Shown here: positions 28,470-36,222 of the stretch, piece after piece
Position numbering within the stretch: position 1 is the stretch's first letter
Layout of the letters: each line of letters opens with the position of its first letter
Source of the DNA: Erythrobacter rubeus
GTDB taxonomy: Bacteria; Pseudomonadota; Alphaproteobacteria; Sphingomonadales; Sphingomonadaceae
Reading direction: 5' to 3'
DNA: 64,000 bases
Assembly: GCF_014705715.1 (NCBI RefSeq)
Contig: NZ_JACXLC010000001.1
Location: 2,028,457-2,092,456, forward strand
Notes under the pieces: generated by a model
The model's database searches: none
Told to the model about the DNA's origin: nothing
What the model saw: only the letters and a program-made list of their open reading frames with translations
Translations under genes and position numbers: made by a program

Positions 28470-28909
28470 CCCTTATCGCCTTTGAGGTCTGCCAGTGTCG
28501 GAAAGGGATAGTCAGGGCTCGGCGGGCAGAAGCACAGATGCCGAAACGGTTCGTCGCTCGTGATCTTCACACGCTTCCGCGCGCCTACGGGATATGTATA
28601 CAATGTGCCGGGCGTGATCGTTGTTTCGATTTTCTCCTGATAAAGTGGCGGCAGCCAGACGGTCAGCTCCATCTCTCCTGAGAGGCAATATTGCATCTCG
28701 TCATGGGTGAAGGTCCATTCGAATTCCTGGCCCGGCATGAAGTCTTCGACGATGATCTGGCAGTTCGGCTCGTTGATCGCAGAATACCCGCGAATTTCGA
28801 TCCCGTCGGCAAAGGGCAGCGGCATCATCGGCGCGCCATCCATGGCGTCTTGATCGATTTTGTGCACGGCAAAACCGGATCGCTGTGTCGGTGCCAACCC
28901 TATGGGCAT
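28466..28909 (-). CDS. Cupin-domain protein
   Basis: A 147-residue single cupin. The metal-binding region is FTHDEMQYCLSGEMELTVWLPPLYQ and the C-terminal block is ITSDEPFRHLCFCPPSPDYPFPT. This block and HDE...Y.L.GE.E are shared with the second cupin at 32962-33417, so both are duplicates. The conserved H-D-E is unlike the classical H-x-H-x-E, so metal binding is uncertain. Possibly a dioxygenase or binding protein. GGAGA before the ATG. Confidence 0.78.
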   Translation of the reverse strand: MPIGLAPTQRSGFAVHKIDQDAMDGAPMMPLPFADGIEIRGYSAINEPNCQIIVEDFMPGQEFEWTFTHDEMQYCLSGEMELTVWLPPLYQEKIETTITPGTLYTYPVGARKRVKITSDEPFRHLCFCPPSPDYPFPTLADLKGDKG

Positions 28910-28933
28910 ATGGAAATCTCCTGCCCCATCCTA

Positions 28934-31417
28934 TCAGAACTTGTACCGCGCTTCGACGCCGTAGCTACGATCAGGCGCGCGAAAGACGGCGTGCGCTACC
29001 GGCAGAATGACGACCGCATCGCTGTTGTAGTCCTCATCGAACAGATTGCGTGACCAGAGCGCGAATTCCAAAGTGTCGTTGCCGATACCGAGGCGTGCAT
29101 TGACCAGATCGATCGGGCTGCGCTCGGTATTCACCGCGTTGCGCTGATCGTACCAGATCGTGCCGGTCCGGGTATACTCGCCGCGCGCTATCAGTTCGAG
29201 ATTGTCCGAAATGGGCTGATTGAGCTGAAAACCGGCATTGATGTTGTAATCGGGCACGAATGGTATCCGATTGCCGATAATGTCGGCGCGATCCGCAGGG
29301 TCCTGGCTGTCGATATCGGTGATCTCGTCATCGATAAAGCCGGCACCTGCAAACAGCGTGAGCGAGTCCGTTACTCGTGCGTTGATGTCGATCTCGGCAC
29401 CGAAAATTTCGGTTTGCGCAATCTGGCTGATCGCCTGAATACCGCCGGTCGGGAAGAATTCGAACTGCTGCGCGTTCTCGACCTCGGTGTAAAACACCGC
29501 GCCATTTACCGTGATGCGGCGGTTCAGGAACTGACTCTTGAAACCGATCTCGAAAGAATCGGAGACTTCCTTGTCATAGCTGTCTTCGACGAGGATATCG
29601 GGTAGGCCTTGCACCAGCACGGCGCGAGTGCCGATCGGGTTGAAGCCGCCCGATTTGAAGCTGCGCCCGTAATTCGCGAAGACCGAACCGTTTCCGCTCG
29701 GGAATTTGTACGTAAGCGTGACCTTGGGTTGCAGCTGGCGGAAGGTGCGGTCTTCAAAGCACTCGTCAGCGGTCCTGCCGGTGTTGGCCACGCACAGATT
29801 GTATGTCGCAGCTGGTGCCCCCGGTGCGATCCCGAAGAACGGGTTTGGAATGTCCGGCGTTAGCGTCGTGACATCTCGGTTTTCGATATCGTATCGCAGC
29901 GCCACCTGAAATTCGATGTCGTCGGTAATATCGTATTGAATGTTGCCGAAGGGAGCGAAGTTTTCAGCCCCGAAGCTGTTCATGTCGAAGTTGAGTGTTC
30001 CGTTCGATGTTTCGGGACCGTCGATGCCGCGCGTCGGCAGGATCGCCCCGCCACCGATCAGGAGACGTTCGACCGGCGCGACCGGAGCGCCAATGGTCGT
30101 TCCCTGGATCACGAAAGGCGGAAGCAGATTGCCCATGGCATCGGTTTGCAAGCGTCCATTAAGGCCTTGCTCGGTCGTGAAGTCGCGATCGGAATTGAGA
30201 TAGAAAAAACCGATCTGCCAGCGAAGCCGCTGATCGCCGGGCGAAGTCAGGCGAAATTCCTGGATGAAGGCCTCGTTATCGATGCGAAACCGCTGGGTAT
30301 TATCACCGAACGCGGCGAGAATATTTAGATCAAGCCCGGGCGAAAGCGCGTCCGATACGAATTCATTCCCGGGAAAACTGAATGAGCCATACGGGAAGTT
30401 CTTCGCCTGATACCGGTCAATGATTCGGCTGTAGGATGAGACTGAGGTGAAGGTTGCCCATTCGAAATCGTGATCGATCTTGATCGCGCTGCTGTACTTG
30501 GTCTGAAGGTTGTCGCCCGGCACGTCAGCAGTGAAAGGCAGGCTGGTATCGTCCGTATCGATCTCGGTGACTGGCACACCGCCTTGAGTCGACCCGATGA
30601 CTTGTGCGTTGAAAGCGATCGCACCGCCTTCGAACTCACTGCCGTTCAGGCGAAAGTCGACGGTGGTAGGCCCTCCATCGTCCCAGATCATGCGGAACCG
30701 GCCGATCTGTTCGGTCGCCCGCATGACATTCTCACCGGTTGCGATATTCTGATAGGGGCCGTCGGTGTCGCGGATCGAACCGGAAAGGCGGAAACGCAGG
30801 GACCCCGGGATGATCGGACCGCCTACGCTTGCGTCAAGCTTGGCCGAGTTCCAGTTTCCGTAGCGACCGCGAACCATGCCCTCGAAAGTGTCGGTTGGCT
30901 CTTTCGTTCGGATGATCAGAGCGCCTGCAGCCGCGTTACGCCCATACAGGGCCCCTTGCGGCCCCTTGAGAATTTCGATCTGCTCGATGTCGAACAGTTC
31001 GCCGTTGAACTCGTTCTGGGTCGCCAATTGCACGCCATCGATAACAATCGCGACCGCACCTTCCGACTGACGGACCGAAGTCTGCCCGCGAATGTTGATG
31101 AAAAATTCGCCGGCATTGTTCGATGTCTGGAACGCGACGTTGGGGGTGAGCGCGAGGAAATCTTCCGGGCGTGTGATCCCTGCATCCTCGATCAGCTCTT
31201 CACCGAAGACCTGCACCGAAACCGGGACATCGACGAAGGCTTGATCTCGTTTGAGACCTGTCACCACGATAACATTGTCGTCATCCGTATTGGTTTCCGG
31301 CTCATCGGTCTGGTCATCCGATAAAGACGGCTCCGGCGTCTGGTCTTGAGCCAGCGCATGGGATGGCGCGAAAGCCCAAGTTGCCACCGAAGCCAGCAAT
31401 AGCGATTGTTTGATCAT
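28934..31417 (-). CDS. TonB-dependent receptor
   Basis: An 827-residue outer-membrane receptor. A signal peptide (MIKQSLLLASVATWAFAPSHALA) is followed by the TonB box region (NVIVVTGLKRD), a plug domain (SVQVFGEELIEDAGITRPEDFLALTPNV), KGPQGALYGRNAAAGALIIRTKEP and a 22-stranded barrel ending in YGVEARYKF with terminal Phe. It should import the substrate of the cluster across the outer membrane. It is the first gene of the long minus-strand arm. The promoter lies between it and the divergent winged-helix gene and holds an operator-like sequence at 31475-31499. GGGAGGGGAAAA precedes the ATG. Confidence 0.93.
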   Translation of the reverse strand: MIKQSLLLASVATWAFAPSHALAQDQTPEPSLSDDQTDEPETNTDDDNVIVVTGLKRDQAFVDVPVSVQVFGEELIEDAGITRPEDFLALTPNVAFQTSNNAGEFFINIRGQTSVRQSEGAVAIVIDGVQLATQNEFNGELFDIEQIEILKGPQGALYGRNAAAGALIIRTKEPTDTFEGMVRGRYGNWNSAKLDASVGGPIIPGSLRFRLSGSIRDTDGPYQNIATGENVMRATEQIGRFRMIWDDGGPTTVDFRLNGSEFEGGAIAFNAQVIGSTQGGVPVTEIDTDDTSLPFTADVPGDNLQTKYSSAIKIDHDFEWATFTSVSSYSRIIDRYQAKNFPYGSFSFPGNEFVSDALSPGLDLNILAAFGDNTQRFRIDNEAFIQEFRLTSPGDQRLRWQIGFFYLNSDRDFTTEQGLNGRLQTDAMGNLLPPFVIQGTTIGAPVAPVERLLIGGGAILPTRGIDGPETSNGTLNFDMNSFGAENFAPFGNIQYDITDDIEFQVALRYDIENRDVTTLTPDIPNPFFGIAPGAPAATYNLCVANTGRTADECFEDRTFRQLQPKVTLTYKFPSGNGSVFANYGRSFKSGGFNPIGTRAVLVQGLPDILVEDSYDKEVSDSFEIGFKSQFLNRRITVNGAVFYTEVENAQQFEFFPTGGIQAISQIAQTEIFGAEIDINARVTDSLTLFAGAGFIDDEITDIDSQDPADRADIIGNRIPFVPDYNINAGFQLNQPISDNLELIARGEYTRTGTIWYDQRNAVNTERSPIDLVNARLGIGNDTLEFALWSRNLFDEDYNSDAVVILPVAHAVFRAPDRSYGVEARYKF

Positions 31418-31474
31418 TTTCCCCTCCCACAGAATCGAAATCCCGGCGGACCCACAACCCTCCGCTGCCCGAGA

Positions 31475-31499
31475 TTACGAAATTGTATACATTTTGTTA
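31475..31499. promoter_or_regulatory. Operator-like motif upstream of the TonB receptor
   Basis: TTACGAAATTGTATACA begins at 31475 and continues TTTTGTTA, giving an AT-rich palindrome around TGTATACA. The sequence TTACGAAATTGCATACA on the minus strand of 35071-35087 matches it at 16 of 17 positions, in front of the FAD oxidase and GntR genes. GntR/FadR-type repressors commonly bind such palindromes. Confidence 0.6.
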
Positions 31500-31588
31500 T
31501 GCAGCAATTGCCAAGTCAACTTAAATTTTTACGGTTGAAACGATGCGATTTTGCTGATGTTATTACAGCTGATTTAGCTGCTTTGAGG

Positions 31589-32122
31589 ATGGAAATGAGG
31601 CCTGCAAGTCGTTATATGACGCGTCGATCCACGGGCGCGGCGCTCACGCGCACGGAACTCGCGATCATCCGTTCGGCACAAGCATTCGAGCGCTGGTGTG
31701 TGGTGCTTCATTCCACAGTGAGCGACTCGCGCTTGAGCGCTCAGGATGTCTGGATACTGCATTCGATTCGCATGCGAGGTGGGGCGCAAAATCTGTCCGA
31801 GCTGCTACTCTTCCTGAATCGCAACGATGTTTCGACAATCCAGTACTCGCTCAGGAAGATCGAGCAGGCTGGATTGATCGAGCGGGTTACCGGCAACAGC
31901 AAACGCGAAGCAGGCTATCGGCTTACCGAAGAAGGCGAGGCAGCGACGAAGGAATACGCCGATTTGCGCGACGAATTGCTCATCGAGCTTGCTGAGGATA
32001 TCCGCGATTTTGAGGAGGCGCTGGTCGCCGCCGCTTCCACGCTGGAACGGCTGACCGGGACTTACGACCAGGCAACTCAGCTGGTCTTAAACCGCAAGAT
32101 CATGCAGCCACCTCAAGACTGA
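31589..32122 (+). CDS. Winged-helix (MarR-like) transcriptional regulator
   Basis: A 177-residue protein. The winged helix is at residues ~45-110: LSAQDVWILHSIRMRGGAQNLSELLLFLNRNDVSTIQYSLRKIEQAGLIERVTGNSKREAGYRLTEEG. It fits the MarR-like HTH_27 type. Its promoter is shared with the TonB receptor gene on the other strand, and it converges with the hydrolase gene. It is a second candidate regulator of the cluster, besides the GntR protein. The start is chosen at the ATG at 31589; a frame open further upstream adds residues without similarity. Confidence 0.75.
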   Translation: MEMRPASRYMTRRSTGAALTRTELAIIRSAQAFERWCVVLHSTVSDSRLSAQDVWILHSIRMRGGAQNLSELLLFLNRNDVSTIQYSLRKIEQAGLIERVTGNSKREAGYRLTEEGEAATKEYADLRDELLIELAEDIRDFEEALVAAASTLERLTGTYDQATQLVLNRKIMQPPQD

Positions 32123-32147
32123 CTTGCTGAGAGCGTTCGATCAGCGA

Positions 32148-32936
32148 TCAGCTGTAGATGAAATCTGCCAGTGCGCGGGCAAGCGTTTCCGCGTCGAAAT
32201 CCGGTTCGAAATTGGCGCCGGTCAATTCGACGACCTTCGCATCCGGCTGCAATTCTTTCGACCTCTCCATGAAAGGAAAAAGAACGTCATCCGGCGCGGC
32301 TCCGATCAGCAGAGGGATCGTCAGCCGCTTGTACATTCCGAGAAAGTCCTGATCCCAAACGGCATTGTAGGATTGAACACGGCCCCACCATGCGCGCAGT
32401 TGATCGGACATCTCCCTGTGGATCAACATAGGATCGGCATGCGCGCCGAGATTCCGCAGATAATCCCAATTGTCCATCAGATAGGCACCGCTTTCAGTCG
32501 GCGTGAAAGGCGTGCCGAAATGCTTCGAAAATTCGAGCCTCTCCTCTGCCGTAAGCGGAACCGGGCCGATCAGCGCGAGCTTCTCGACGAGATCAGGATC
32601 CCCATCGACCATATCGATCGCGATACAGGCGCCCGTATGATGTCCGACCATGGCGCATTTCGAAATGCCGAGGTCCTCGATCGCTTCCCGCAACCACCGT
32701 GCGTAATCCGGCATCGATGGCTTGTCATCGTGCGGGGGATCGAACGAGCCGCCGAAACCGGGGGTATCGAGCGCGTAGAGTGGCCCTTTTCCGGCCAGAT
32801 GCCCCATCACCTTCTCCCACATCTTGCCAGAGCTTGCGGTCTGATGGAGAAAGATCACCGGCATACCTTCGCCGGCGACGTGCCGGAAATGGATCTGTCC
32901 GCCTGAACTGTCGGCATATCCCTTGCGCATTTCCAT
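32148..32936 (-). CDS. Alpha/beta hydrolase with atypical nucleophile motif, paralogue
   Basis: A 262-residue alpha/beta hydrolase. FLHQTASSGKMWEKV is the oxyanion loop and ALDTPGFGGSFDPP follows. The nucleophile elbow is AMVGHHTGACIAID, where Ser is replaced by His, as in the paralogue at 25677-26468. An Asp in GAAPDDVLFP takes the acid position; a catalytic His near the C-terminus is again missing (TGANFEPD). Most similar to its paralogue in overall layout (HQTASSG, GHHTG, DDVL). Follows the second cupin in the short arm, 25 bases apart. Confidence 0.78.
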   Translation of the reverse strand: MEMRKGYADSSGGQIHFRHVAGEGMPVIFLHQTASSGKMWEKVMGHLAGKGPLYALDTPGFGGSFDPPHDDKPSMPDYARWLREAIEDLGISKCAMVGHHTGACIAIDMVDGDPDLVEKLALIGPVPLTAEERLEFSKHFGTPFTPTESGAYLMDNWDYLRNLGAHADPMLIHREMSDQLRAWWGRVQSYNAVWDQDFLGMYKRLTIPLLIGAAPDDVLFPFMERSKELQPDAKVVELTGANFEPDFDAETLARALADFIYS

Positions 32937-32961
32937 GGTGATTGGCCTCCCCGCCTATCGC

Positions 32962-33417
32962 TCAGTCGTCTTTGTTTGCTTCCGCCGCTAGCTCGGCTTG
33001 TTTGCTGCGCGCGACCGGGATGGGATAGGACGGGTTTGGATAGCAGAAGCACAAATGGCGAAATGGCTCATCCGAAAGGACGCGCCAGACAACACGGCAT
33101 CCTCGCGGCAGGAAATAGCTGCTGCCCTCTTTGACGACCACTTTTCCGGTCTCGATCATGAGCGGCGGCAGGTGATATTCGATCTCGCACTCACCCTGAA
33201 GGACGTAATGGGCCTCGTCGTGCCCAAGGGTCCATGGAATGTCCTCACCCTTGTAAAAGTCCTCAAGGTTTAGCTGAAGTGCGGGTTCATCGATGCCAGT
33301 GCAGACCGCCCGAAAGCGCGATCCCGGCACGAAGGGGAATTCAAGATCCGGTTCGTCCTCCAGATCCGTCGGATCGTAATGATAGTGGGAAAACTTGCTC
33401 CAGGTGATGGGCTCCAT
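32962..33417 (-). CDS. Cupin-domain protein, paralogue
   Basis: A 151-residue single cupin: DIPWTLGHDEAHYVLQGECEIEYHLPPL, SSYFLPRGCRVVWRVLSDEPFRHLCFCYPNPSYPIPV. It shares H-D-E-x-x-Y-x-L-x-G-E and SDEPFRHLCFC with the cupin at 28466-28909. It is between the FAD-linked oxidase and a hydrolase in the short arm. Possibly metal-dependent; the substrate is unknown. GGAGGG region upstream of the start supports translation. Confidence 0.78.
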   Translation of the reverse strand: MEPITWSKFSHYHYDPTDLEDEPDLEFPFVPGSRFRAVCTGIDEPALQLNLEDFYKGEDIPWTLGHDEAHYVLQGECEIEYHLPPLMIETGKVVVKEGSSYFLPRGCRVVWRVLSDEPFRHLCFCYPNPSYPIPVARSKQAELAAEANKDD

Positions 33418-33456
33418 TCCTACCTCCCTCTCGTAATCGGTTGTTCCTTGAGCGCG

Positions 33457-35046
33457 CTAAAGGCCGAGTGAACCAGGGTTCATCTTGCCGTTGGGATCGA
33501 GAGTGTTCTTCACGCCTTTCGCGAGGTTGAAGAGCGGCTCGTTGTTGATCATCTCCTCGTAGGGATAATACTTGCCGATCTGCAGGTGCAGACCTCCCAG
33601 GCTGTCGAACAGATCGCGAAGCTCGTCCCTGATCTGGATAGCCACAGCGCGGCGATCCTCTGCGGCAGGGATCGATTTCCATTTTTCCGCAAACTCGTCC
33701 TCGATCAGTGACAGGCGAAATTCGCCGAGTTCGTCGTGCCAATATAGGCTTGGCTCGATGACGAATTCCGGGCCACTGAAGGCGGTGAGATAGCTTGTCT
33801 TGATACCCCACTCTTTCATAAGCTCGGCGCGCTCTGCAAAAAACTCCTCGGTCTTGCGCGCTGCTTCCTGAGCGCGGGAAAGCGGGAAATATCCATGGAC
33901 CGGGATCCAAATCTCGCCATCGGAACCGAGCAGGATCGTGCGTACACCGCCGAATGGAGCGCCGCGAAACACGACAGGAATAGAATTGGCCATTTCGGTG
34001 CCGCCTTCATCGACACAGATGTCGGCGGCCAAGTCGGTATGTTCGGCCGCCACTCGCTCAGTCAGCCCATCGAGCGTCATGTGGAGCGAATACGGAACGT
34101 TGCGAAGTATACGTTTGCCGCCGATCGCTACCTTCGCGGCGTTCATTACTCCCTTCAACCCGCCCTTGCGCGCAATTTCACCGACTTTGGAAATGCCTTC
34201 TTCGAAGGTGATGCCTTGGCCTTCGAAACTCGCATTGTAATACGGGTCGAAACCGTAGCATTCGGATGCGATCCCCAGCCGCGCGATACGGACCTGAGCC
34301 GCGAGCATCTGATCGAGCGTCTCGAACTTGTATGAGAGATAACCGGTATGCTTCGGCGCTGTGACCAGGCGCAAGGCGGCGGCCGCCTTTACTCCCATCG
34401 CGCCGGTATCGGCGGTGAATAGACCGGTGAAGTCCGGCCCGAAATGACGCCAGAACGGTTTGGAGTGCTTGTGCGCCCAAGAGCCCGTGGTGACGACAGA
34501 GCCATCGGCCAGCACGACCTTTAGCCCGATGACGGTTTCGGCTGCCGTGCCGCCTACGCCCGAGCCATGGAACAGGCTGTTTTGAGACAAGGCGCCGCCG
34601 ACCGTCGCATAGGCACCAGACAGCGGCCCCCAATACGGTGTGCTTACACCCAACGGGGCCAACGCTTCGTGCAGATCCTTCCAGGTACAACCGGCCTCGA
34701 CGATCACATACATGTCGTCCGTGTTGATCTCCTGAATCTTCGACATCCGCCGCATGTCGATCAGCAGGCTGCCGGCCTGAGACGGGGTGTAGCCACTCGT
34801 ATAGGACATGCCGCCACCGCGCGGAACGATCGCCATCCCGGCCTCGTTAGCTGCACCGACAGCTGAGGAAAGCTGATCGATCGACGATGGCTGGATGACG
34901 ACGTCGGCAATTTCTCGTTCGCGCCAGCTTAAGTCCGTCGAGAAGAATTCGCGCTCCTTTTCATCCAATAAAACATGGTCGGTACCCATGATTTGCTGAA
35001 GGTGCGGGATCACGGTGTTTGTTGTCTGCTCAGCTGTCGTTGCCAT
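33457..35046 (-). CDS. FAD-linked oxidase (VAO/4-cresol dehydrogenase type)
   Basis: A 529-residue flavoprotein of the PCMH/VAO superfamily. The FAD-binding domain (residues ~35-215) has VIQPSSIDQLSSAVGAANE, IVPRGGGMSYTSGYTP, YVIVEAGCTWKDLHEALAP and GALSQNSLFHGSGVGG. The C-terminal cap ends in TLDPNGKMNPGSLG, the FAD-linked oxidase terminal signature. The usual His after RGGG that links FAD covalently is Met here, so FAD may be non-covalent or linked elsewhere. It is likely to oxidise a phenolic or hydroxy-acid substrate. GGAGGA precedes the ATG at 35046; the longer frame runs into the divergent gene. Confidence 0.87.
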   Translation of the reverse strand: MATTAEQTTNTVIPHLQQIMGTDHVLLDEKEREFFSTDLSWREREIADVVIQPSSIDQLSSAVGAANEAGMAIVPRGGGMSYTSGYTPSQAGSLLIDMRRMSKIQEINTDDMYVIVEAGCTWKDLHEALAPLGVSTPYWGPLSGAYATVGGALSQNSLFHGSGVGGTAAETVIGLKVVLADGSVVTTGSWAHKHSKPFWRHFGPDFTGLFTADTGAMGVKAAAALRLVTAPKHTGYLSYKFETLDQMLAAQVRIARLGIASECYGFDPYYNASFEGQGITFEEGISKVGEIARKGGLKGVMNAAKVAIGGKRILRNVPYSLHMTLDGLTERVAAEHTDLAADICVDEGGTEMANSIPVVFRGAPFGGVRTILLGSDGEIWIPVHGYFPLSRAQEAARKTEEFFAERAELMKEWGIKTSYLTAFSGPEFVIEPSLYWHDELGEFRLSLIEDEFAEKWKSIPAAEDRRAVAIQIRDELRDLFDSLGGLHLQIGKYYPYEEMINNEPLFNLAKGVKNTLDPNGKMNPGSLGL

Positions 35047-35066
35047 GAAAATCCTCCGAGTCGATA

Positions 35067-35087
35067 ATTTTGTATGCAATTTCGTAA
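35067..35087. promoter_or_regulatory. Operator-like motif between FAD oxidase and GntR gene
   Basis: ATTTTGTATGCAATTTCGTAA on the plus strand (35067-35087). Its reverse complement begins TTACGAAATTGCATACA and agrees with the sequence at 31475-31491 in 16 of 17 positions. It is in the 100-base gap between the divergent oxidase (start 35046) and GntR (start 35147) genes, the natural place for an autoregulated operator. Confidence 0.6.
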
Positions 35088-35146
35088 GACCATTCAACCG
35101 GCAATTACTGTGGCCTTCCCACACGCCCCTCGTTATTGACGCAGCG

Positions 35147-35809
35147 ATGACCAAGCAGACTGATTTGCAGAAAAACGCCGATGCAGCTTCTCTCGTGGAT
35201 TCGCTTGTCGAGGCCATAGTGGACGGGGTGATGGATCACCGATATGCGCCGGGACAGCGGCTTGTCGCGACCGATCTCGCAGAAGAGTTCGGGGTAAGCC
35301 GCGCGCCCGTACGTGAGGCCCTGCATGTTTTGGCTGGCGAAGGGGTCGTTGAACTGGTCGCCAATCGCGGGGCGCGCATTCGCAAGCTCAGTCGCAAGGA
35401 GCGGGTCGACTTTTTGGAGTTTACCGAAGCCCTCTGCATGCTTGGCGTTCGCCAAGGCGTGACACGGATCGACGAGGGCGATAATCGCAAGCGACTTGAT
35501 GAGCATTTCTCGGTGATCGAGGAAGCATGGAGCCGGCGCCATGCGGCCGACTTCGTCGATGCGCTTTACCGTTATCACATCGCTCTGAATCGAATTTCTG
35601 GGAACGGGTTCGTGAAGTTTTTTTACGAGCGACCCTATATTAGGTTTTATACAATCATGCTCGCCGACCTCGCTCCCGGAGAGAACTGGGAACAGTACAT
35701 TTCCAATTATCGTGAGATCCACCAGACGATATTGGACGGCGACCAAGCTGCGGCGATGGAGTGTTTCTCATCCCATATCAGTTGGGTTCTTTCGTTCATG
35801 AAGCGGTAG
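35147..35809 (+). CDS. GntR family (FadR subfamily) regulator
   Basis: A 220-residue regulator. The winged HTH at residues ~12-80 reads VDSLVEAIVDGVMDHRYAPGQRLVATDLAEEFGVSRAPVREALHVLAGEGVVELVANRGARI. The C-terminal FCD-type ligand domain (ALCMLGVRQGVT and ALYRYHIALNRISGNGFVKFFY) fits the FadR subfamily, which usually senses organic acids. Divergent from the FAD oxidase with the TGTATRCA motif between. Probably represses the two arms until the substrate is present (inference). ATG at 35147 chosen at the domain start; the longer frame from 35015 overlaps the oxidase promoter. Confidence 0.85.
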   Translation: MTKQTDLQKNADAASLVDSLVEAIVDGVMDHRYAPGQRLVATDLAEEFGVSRAPVREALHVLAGEGVVELVANRGARIRKLSRKERVDFLEFTEALCMLGVRQGVTRIDEGDNRKRLDEHFSVIEEAWSRRHAADFVDALYRYHIALNRISGNGFVKFFYERPYIRFYTIMLADLAPGENWEQYISNYREIHQTILDGDQAAAMECFSSHISWVLSFMKR

Positions 35810-36222
35810 ACCTGCTCTGGACCGCAGAAAGGCTACCGGCTTCCGGCCTCAGTTCAGGCCGCAAAACTCCAACACATTTCATCCCAGACCGTCCCGTCGA
35901 CCGATCCTTGGCCTCAATGGGTAATGGAAGATCACAAAGCCGAACGCTCAGATTGACGTATCGGATCTAATGTATCGCGAAGTAGCCAAGTTTTCGCCTG
36001 GAAAATTTCGAACCACGTCCTTCGTTAATCGAAGTTGTCTAAAAAACGACATATTACGAGAAGTAAATTTAGTACCTTAAGAAAATTACAAAAATTATGC
36101 CGCGAATATACAATCGCCGCTCCTCTTATTCGGTAAAGTAGGAAGAATAAAGAAAAGCGTGACAGTAACGCGTGTTGAATTTTGGGTTCGCAGACAGGCA
36201 ATTACCCGAGAGGAAACGTCCG
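35810..36222. other. 413-base intergenic region, AT-rich on the right
   Basis: No gene. CGGCCT (35844-35849) and AGGCCG (35856-35861) form a small hairpin after the GntR gene, a weak terminator candidate. From about 36000 to 36170 the sequence is distinctly AT-rich compared with the rest and probably holds the haloperoxidase promoter. Confidence 0.4.

Noticed and set aside
28591..28606. A TGTATACA sequence inside the first cupin gene, like the operator core.
   Set aside because: It lies within a well-supported coding region and can be explained by the codons of a Leu-Tyr-Thr-Tyr stretch; the flanks do not match the two promoter sites.
35047..35217. N-terminal extension of the FAD oxidase frame.
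   Set aside because: The extension would cover the start of the divergent GntR gene and the operator; a good ribosome-binding site is found at 35046.
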